From: Epiperipatus broadwayi | Taxonomy: Eukaryota; Onychophora; Udeonychophora; Euonychophora; Peripatidae | NCBI GenBank assembly: GCA_028023455.1 | Contig: JAQFVV010012511.1 | Span: forward strand, 1,798,165-1,862,164 | Length of the DNA stretch: 64,000 nt | Direction: 5' to 3' | Shown: positions 60,598 to 64,000 of the stretch, one piece after another | Position numbering within the stretch: the stretch's first letter is position 1 | Layout of the letters: the number at the start of each line of letters is the position of its first letter | Made by a program: the position numbers and the translations under genes | Notes under the pieces: model-generated | Databases searched by the model: none | The model's input: the letters and a program-made list of their open reading frames with translations, nothing else | Told to the model about the DNA's origin: nothing

Positions 60598-61122
60598 ATA
60601 CAATTACTCTCCCAAACGTTTTTTTTTTAGCTATGTCCCCTAAGAAAAAATCTAAAGTCTGAATTTCATACAGCACAACTTAAACGGTAATCTCTTAGAA
60701 AATACGCTGCAATGATGTTAAATATTGATATACAAACTTAGCAGTGATTTTAAATTGCTCATAAACAAACATGTTTAATACACATATACAAAGACAGACT
60801 ACACATTAATCATTTTTAATCTTTGCAATATCCTAACATAAATAAATAAAAAATAAATCCAGTACATGCTGCTAGCTGAAAATTCAAATATAAAATGTAC
60901 AATCACTTTCCCAAACATTAAGTTTTTTCACACTCTTTGTTTGAATAAGTTTGTATTTCACTATTCAACAACATTCCAGCATAAAGTTAAATGTTGTTTG
61001 AAATTCAGACTTTAGATTTATTCGCAGAGAACATAGCTGAAAAAACTTAATGATTGGGAGAGTGATTGTATATTTTATATTTGAATTTATAGGTAGCAGT
61101 ATGCACTGAATTTATTTTACAC
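60598..61122. repeat. Nested foldback repeat
   Basis: A palindromic unit runs from about 60850 to 61122: outer AATAAATCCAGTACATG/GCACTGAATTTATT, then TTCAAATATAAAATGTACAA/TTGTATATTTTATATTTGAA, CCCAAACATTAAGTTTTTTC/AAAAAACTTAATGATTGGG, and a centre near 60984 (ACAACATT/AATGTTGT). A further half copy at 60598-60690 (CTCTCCCAAACG..., AAATCTAAAGTCTGAATTTC) is the reverse complement of 60980-61072. This is consistent with a MITE-like or foldback element and an incomplete neighbour copy. No coding. Confidence 0.65.
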
Positions 61123-61164
61123 ACATACATATATAATATTTAAATATAAGTGTATTGTCTATAC

Positions 61165-61241
61165 TGTGCTTAATGTAATTAGAAGGGATTTGAATCCATA
61201 TTTCCAAGCTCCCTGCAGCTATCCACTTTCTCTTATACAAT
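61165..61241 (-). repeat. tRNA-derived SINE-like arm (minus copy)
   Basis: On the minus strand: GTATAAGAGAAAGTGGATAG, CTGCAGGGAGCTTGGAAAT, then ATGGATTCAAATCCCTTCT. The last block is a good B box (GGTTCAAATCC type). The segment matches 61531-61605 on the plus strand over about 75 bp, so the two form an inverted pair about 290 bp apart. Confidence 0.5.
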
Positions 61242-61530
61242 CAATACACATCACCACATACATGTGAAATACATAAATGATCTCCAATAAACATATTTCA
61301 TGCTAAACCAGCATCTCCCACACTTATATATGTAATCAGTGCTCAGTTTATATTAAGATAGCAAATCTTTAAACTTTAATGGACAAACTTCAATCTTCTT
61401 CATCCTCCAACTCTTTAGCCATCCATCTCATTGAAATTCTGATGATGGAATGCTCAACGCCCTTGTTGATGCTGATATTATTGTCATATATATATATATA
61501 TTGGATATCATTTATCTTTTTTACATTGTA
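61242..61530. other. Spacer between inverted SINE-like arms
   Basis: It contains a TA run at 61486-61501 and no recognised gene. The 64-codon plus-strand frame 61379-61573 runs into the SINE-like arm and is not called. Confidence 0.45.
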
Positions 61531-61605
61531 TCAGTTGTATAAGATGGAGTGGCTAGCTGTAGGAAACTTGTAAGTCTGAGTTCAAATCCCTTCTAATAAT
61601 ATACA
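61531..61605 (+). repeat. tRNA-derived SINE-like arm (plus copy)
   Basis: GTATAAGATGGAGTGGCTAG (about 61537-61556) includes an A-box-like GTGGCTAGCTGTAGG, followed about 20 nt later by GAGTTCAAATCCCTTC (B-box-like). Spacing and order fit an RNA polymerase III internal promoter of a tRNA-derived SINE. No cloverleaf is intact, so it is not a tRNA gene. Confidence 0.5.
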
Positions 61606-62137
61606 TAAGTGTAATATAAATTTTTCATTAATAGTTTTAAGAGCTTCAATATTAAAAAATATTTTATTTCTTAATAAATTATTGACAGTATATATCTTAC
61701 TGTGGATTTAAAAAACAATGTAATTTACTCTAATATTAATTTACATTCAGAATGTTTTATATTGGGATCTCAGGATTAAGCAAGGTAGAATCCATTATCA
61801 ATTAAATTTTTATTATCAAGATTAAAATGTATCCTACAAATTTATATCAAATTTGAATAATAATACATAATTTTAATAAAAAGCAAATATGGTTGATCTT
61901 AAACGTAGTTGTAAAGATATTTGTTTAGTCTTCATAATGTCATGAGATATTTAAACATCCAAGGAAAGATTGAATTCAATTATTCTATGACTATATATTA
62001 ATAATTGCAATGATATATATATATACCAATCAAAGTTATTTTCTTTTGACTTTCAATGTCTTCATTAAATTTACTAATTCACTCCATTTATTTTATTTTA
62101 GAGGTGTCTATTGTAAGCTTTAGTAATCAATAGTAAC
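61606..62137. other. AT-rich spacer
   Basis: No recognised content. Confidence 0.5.
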
Positions 62138-62188
62138 CATATATATATATATATATATAGACAGATATAAGAATCGATCTGTCTGTTT

Positions 62189-62236
<48 letters not shown>
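62138..62236. repeat. Two (TA)n runs around a short hairpin
   Basis: TA runs at 62139-62159 and 62192-62236 flank AGACAGAT...ATCTGTCT (62159-62185), a short inverted pair. Confidence 0.9.
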
Positions 62237-62238
<2 letters not shown>

Positions 62239-63079
62239 ACATCTCTGGGCTATCATCTGTATAATGGTTTTCTTCACTGAGAACATTAGATTTACATCAC
62301 ACTTCCAATAACCAGCTTTTTTTTATGCTTTTCAAAATAATAGTCTAAAATTCAAAAAATACATTAAGATTTTAAATCAAACTAACTCATATGATTATAC
62401 AGATGTGATACGAAGTCAGAAATTATATATTTTAATAACTTCATATCAAACAAAGCACTACGAAGACATTTTGGTGTTGTTTTGGCATCCACATTGCAAG
62501 TTGTTTTGCATTCTATTTACTCTAATTCAGAACCATCTATTATCTATAATAAAAACGCAATTTGTTAATTTAAAATGCTAAATATAGCAAAGTAAAAGTT
62601 TAAATAAGCATTGGCAGGGAATTAAAGATATGCAATTTTTCAATAGACAAAATAATTGTAATGAAAAAGCAAAAGGAAGTCCTGAGATATTTATAATTTT
62701 ATAGATTGATAATTCTAATATTTGTTGGTCACTAATTTCATAAAGATACAATAATAAACAAATTATATGATATTTATTTAGGAGATCAACAAATATTTAA
62801 AAACCAAAATGACAGAATGAGCACAACATTATCTCTATTCAAGTAACAGAATATAATTTTTTAAAACTTTTTCAACTGGAAATTAATTCAGAAAATATTA
62901 GATTTCATCACATTTTTATTTCAGTAAGCTGCTAAAGAAAAACTAATTATTTAGTCAATTATTTAAGATATCATGTGACATTCAAGAATGAAAATGATAA
63001 GAGATCACAACAATTCTATTCAATTGTTCAAACAGTAGTTTTTTTTCTTTTTATTCTTGCTCAGAAAAATAATGTAAAT
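62237..63079. other. AT-rich spacer
   Basis: No recognised content. Confidence 0.5.
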
Positions 63080-63162
63080 AGTAGTAGTAGTGGTAGTGAT
63101 AGTAGTAGTAATAATATAGTAGTAGTGGTAGCAGCAGCAGTAATAACAACAGCAACAGAATT
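63080..63162. repeat. Imperfect (AGT/AGC/AAC)n trinucleotide repeat
   Basis: AGTAGTAGTGGTAGTGATAG, then GTAGTAGTGGTAGCAGCAGC and AATAACAACAGCAACAG. The Ser/Val-rich open frame here follows from the repeat. Confidence 0.9.
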
Positions 63163-64000
63163 TTAGTTTTTATATAAAATGAAAATATTGCATTTAAAAG
63201 AGGTACCCCTTTGAATGCAGGAAGCATTTACAGTTTACTATTTCTTATTAAATACTGTCTATTAATATCTGATGGTAATTTTTCTAATATGAAAATATAA
63301 AAGATATTTCCACATTAAAATATTTAAACATATACATATACATATTGTGATATGCACATCCATCAGTCTATAGATAAGCAAACAAAACAATTAAAAATCA
63401 TTTTATGTTTAATAAATAAATTCAAATTTAGCATGAATGCTGAGTGAATGAATGATTTATTTAAGTGAAAAAAATAGTTTTATTGTCATATTGAATAATA
63501 ATAATAGACTTTGTTGAGATTAAAAGAAAGAAAAATTCATGCTTTATGAGCTTACTAGTTTTAGAAATGTGTTGTTGTTTTCAGTTAATGAAAAAAAGTC
63601 AATAAAAAAGAACACAATTTCTTTGTAAAGATTTTGTTTATTTTCTCTACTTTTTTTCAATATTCTGTAGATTTTGATTTAAGCTATAATGTACTTTGAG
63701 TAAAGACTACAAAGGGGAGAGAGCACAAGCTCTCCTCAGTTAATATCTGTAAGAATAAATGAAATGGACAACAACAAATACTATGCTAATAAACATCAAA
63801 ATAAAAAATACTATGCTGAACCATTTGAAGTCATTGAACCTTTGGATTTGATATGAACTGTGGCATTTAATAACAAGGATTGGTTGGATATCATTTTGTA
63901 ATAATGCCCATGGAATTCTACATCATCATTTATTATTGTGGGAATGTTTAAAAAATATCATGGAAGAATGGAACTACAATCTGAATGTTAAAATGTTGAC
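63163..64000. other. AT-rich stretch to window end
   Basis: A small hairpin, GGGGAGAGAGC/GCTCTCCTC, lies at about 63714-63737. The block 63750-63930 is a little more complex, but no protein was recognised. Confidence 0.45.

Overview
This window is nuclear DNA from an animal, probably an invertebrate. About three quarters of it is A+T. It contains no prokaryotic signals, no rRNA, no convincing functional tRNA gene and no recognisable host gene model. Every protein-coding signal I can name belongs to a transposable element: an RTE-clade non-LTR retrotransposon, at least two families of Penelope-like elements (PLEs), an older CR1/Jockey-like LINE, an LTR-retrotransposon gag-protease relic and a pogo/Tigger-like DNA transposon. 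This mixture fits many AT-rich metazoan genomes (arthropod, cnidarian, mollusc). I cannot name the species.

Layout. 1-112: 3' tail of a PLE. 4061-6272: a decayed PLE with a hammerhead-ribozyme relic upstream of broken reverse transcriptase and GIY-YIG segments; a matching GIY-YIG C-terminal piece lies at 9111-9310. 10037-10393: nearly perfect foldback. 14340-15867: 5'-truncated, broken RTE copy. 17983-18215: inverted duplication of a PLE tail. 18731-19100 and 24832-25106: two copies of an unidentified dispersed repeat. 21071-22240 (minus): gag-protease relic. 26554-27809: 1.26-kb imperfect palindrome. 30178-31913: the least AT-rich stretch, with one possible short exon. 38354-41232 (minus): essentially complete RTE element with an uninterrupted ORF of about 942 codons. 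41360-42290: tandem repeat of about 350 bp. 42930-43584: pogo/Tigger relic, followed at 43808-44362 by a PLE GIY-YIG module. 45345-47010: old LINE relic, and at 47311-47870 (minus) a third RTE relic. 51433-51955: inverted and tandem cluster of hammerhead ribozymes. 57478-59072: second PLE family, with its tail. 60180-61605: LINE relic, nested foldback and inverted tRNA-derived SINE-like arms.

The most interesting signal is the hammerhead cluster at 51433-51955. One minus-strand copy has an intact CTGATGA...GAAAC core, a TC cleavage site, a stem I with internal loop, and a self-complementary ACTAGT stem III of the kind expected for a dimeric (double) hammerhead. Three plus-strand copies adjoin it. 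A related relic lies upstream of the PLE reverse transcriptase at 4061-4119, which links the ribozymes to PLE terminal repeats. Hammerheads in PLEs are already known, so this is a new instance and arrangement, not a new class.

The elements do not form a pathway. The window records successive waves of retrotransposition: very old LINE, RTE and pogo relics, middle-aged PLEs, and one young RTE copy. (TA)n microsatellites repeatedly sit at PLE 3' ends. All assignments rest on reading motifs by eye; no database search was possible.
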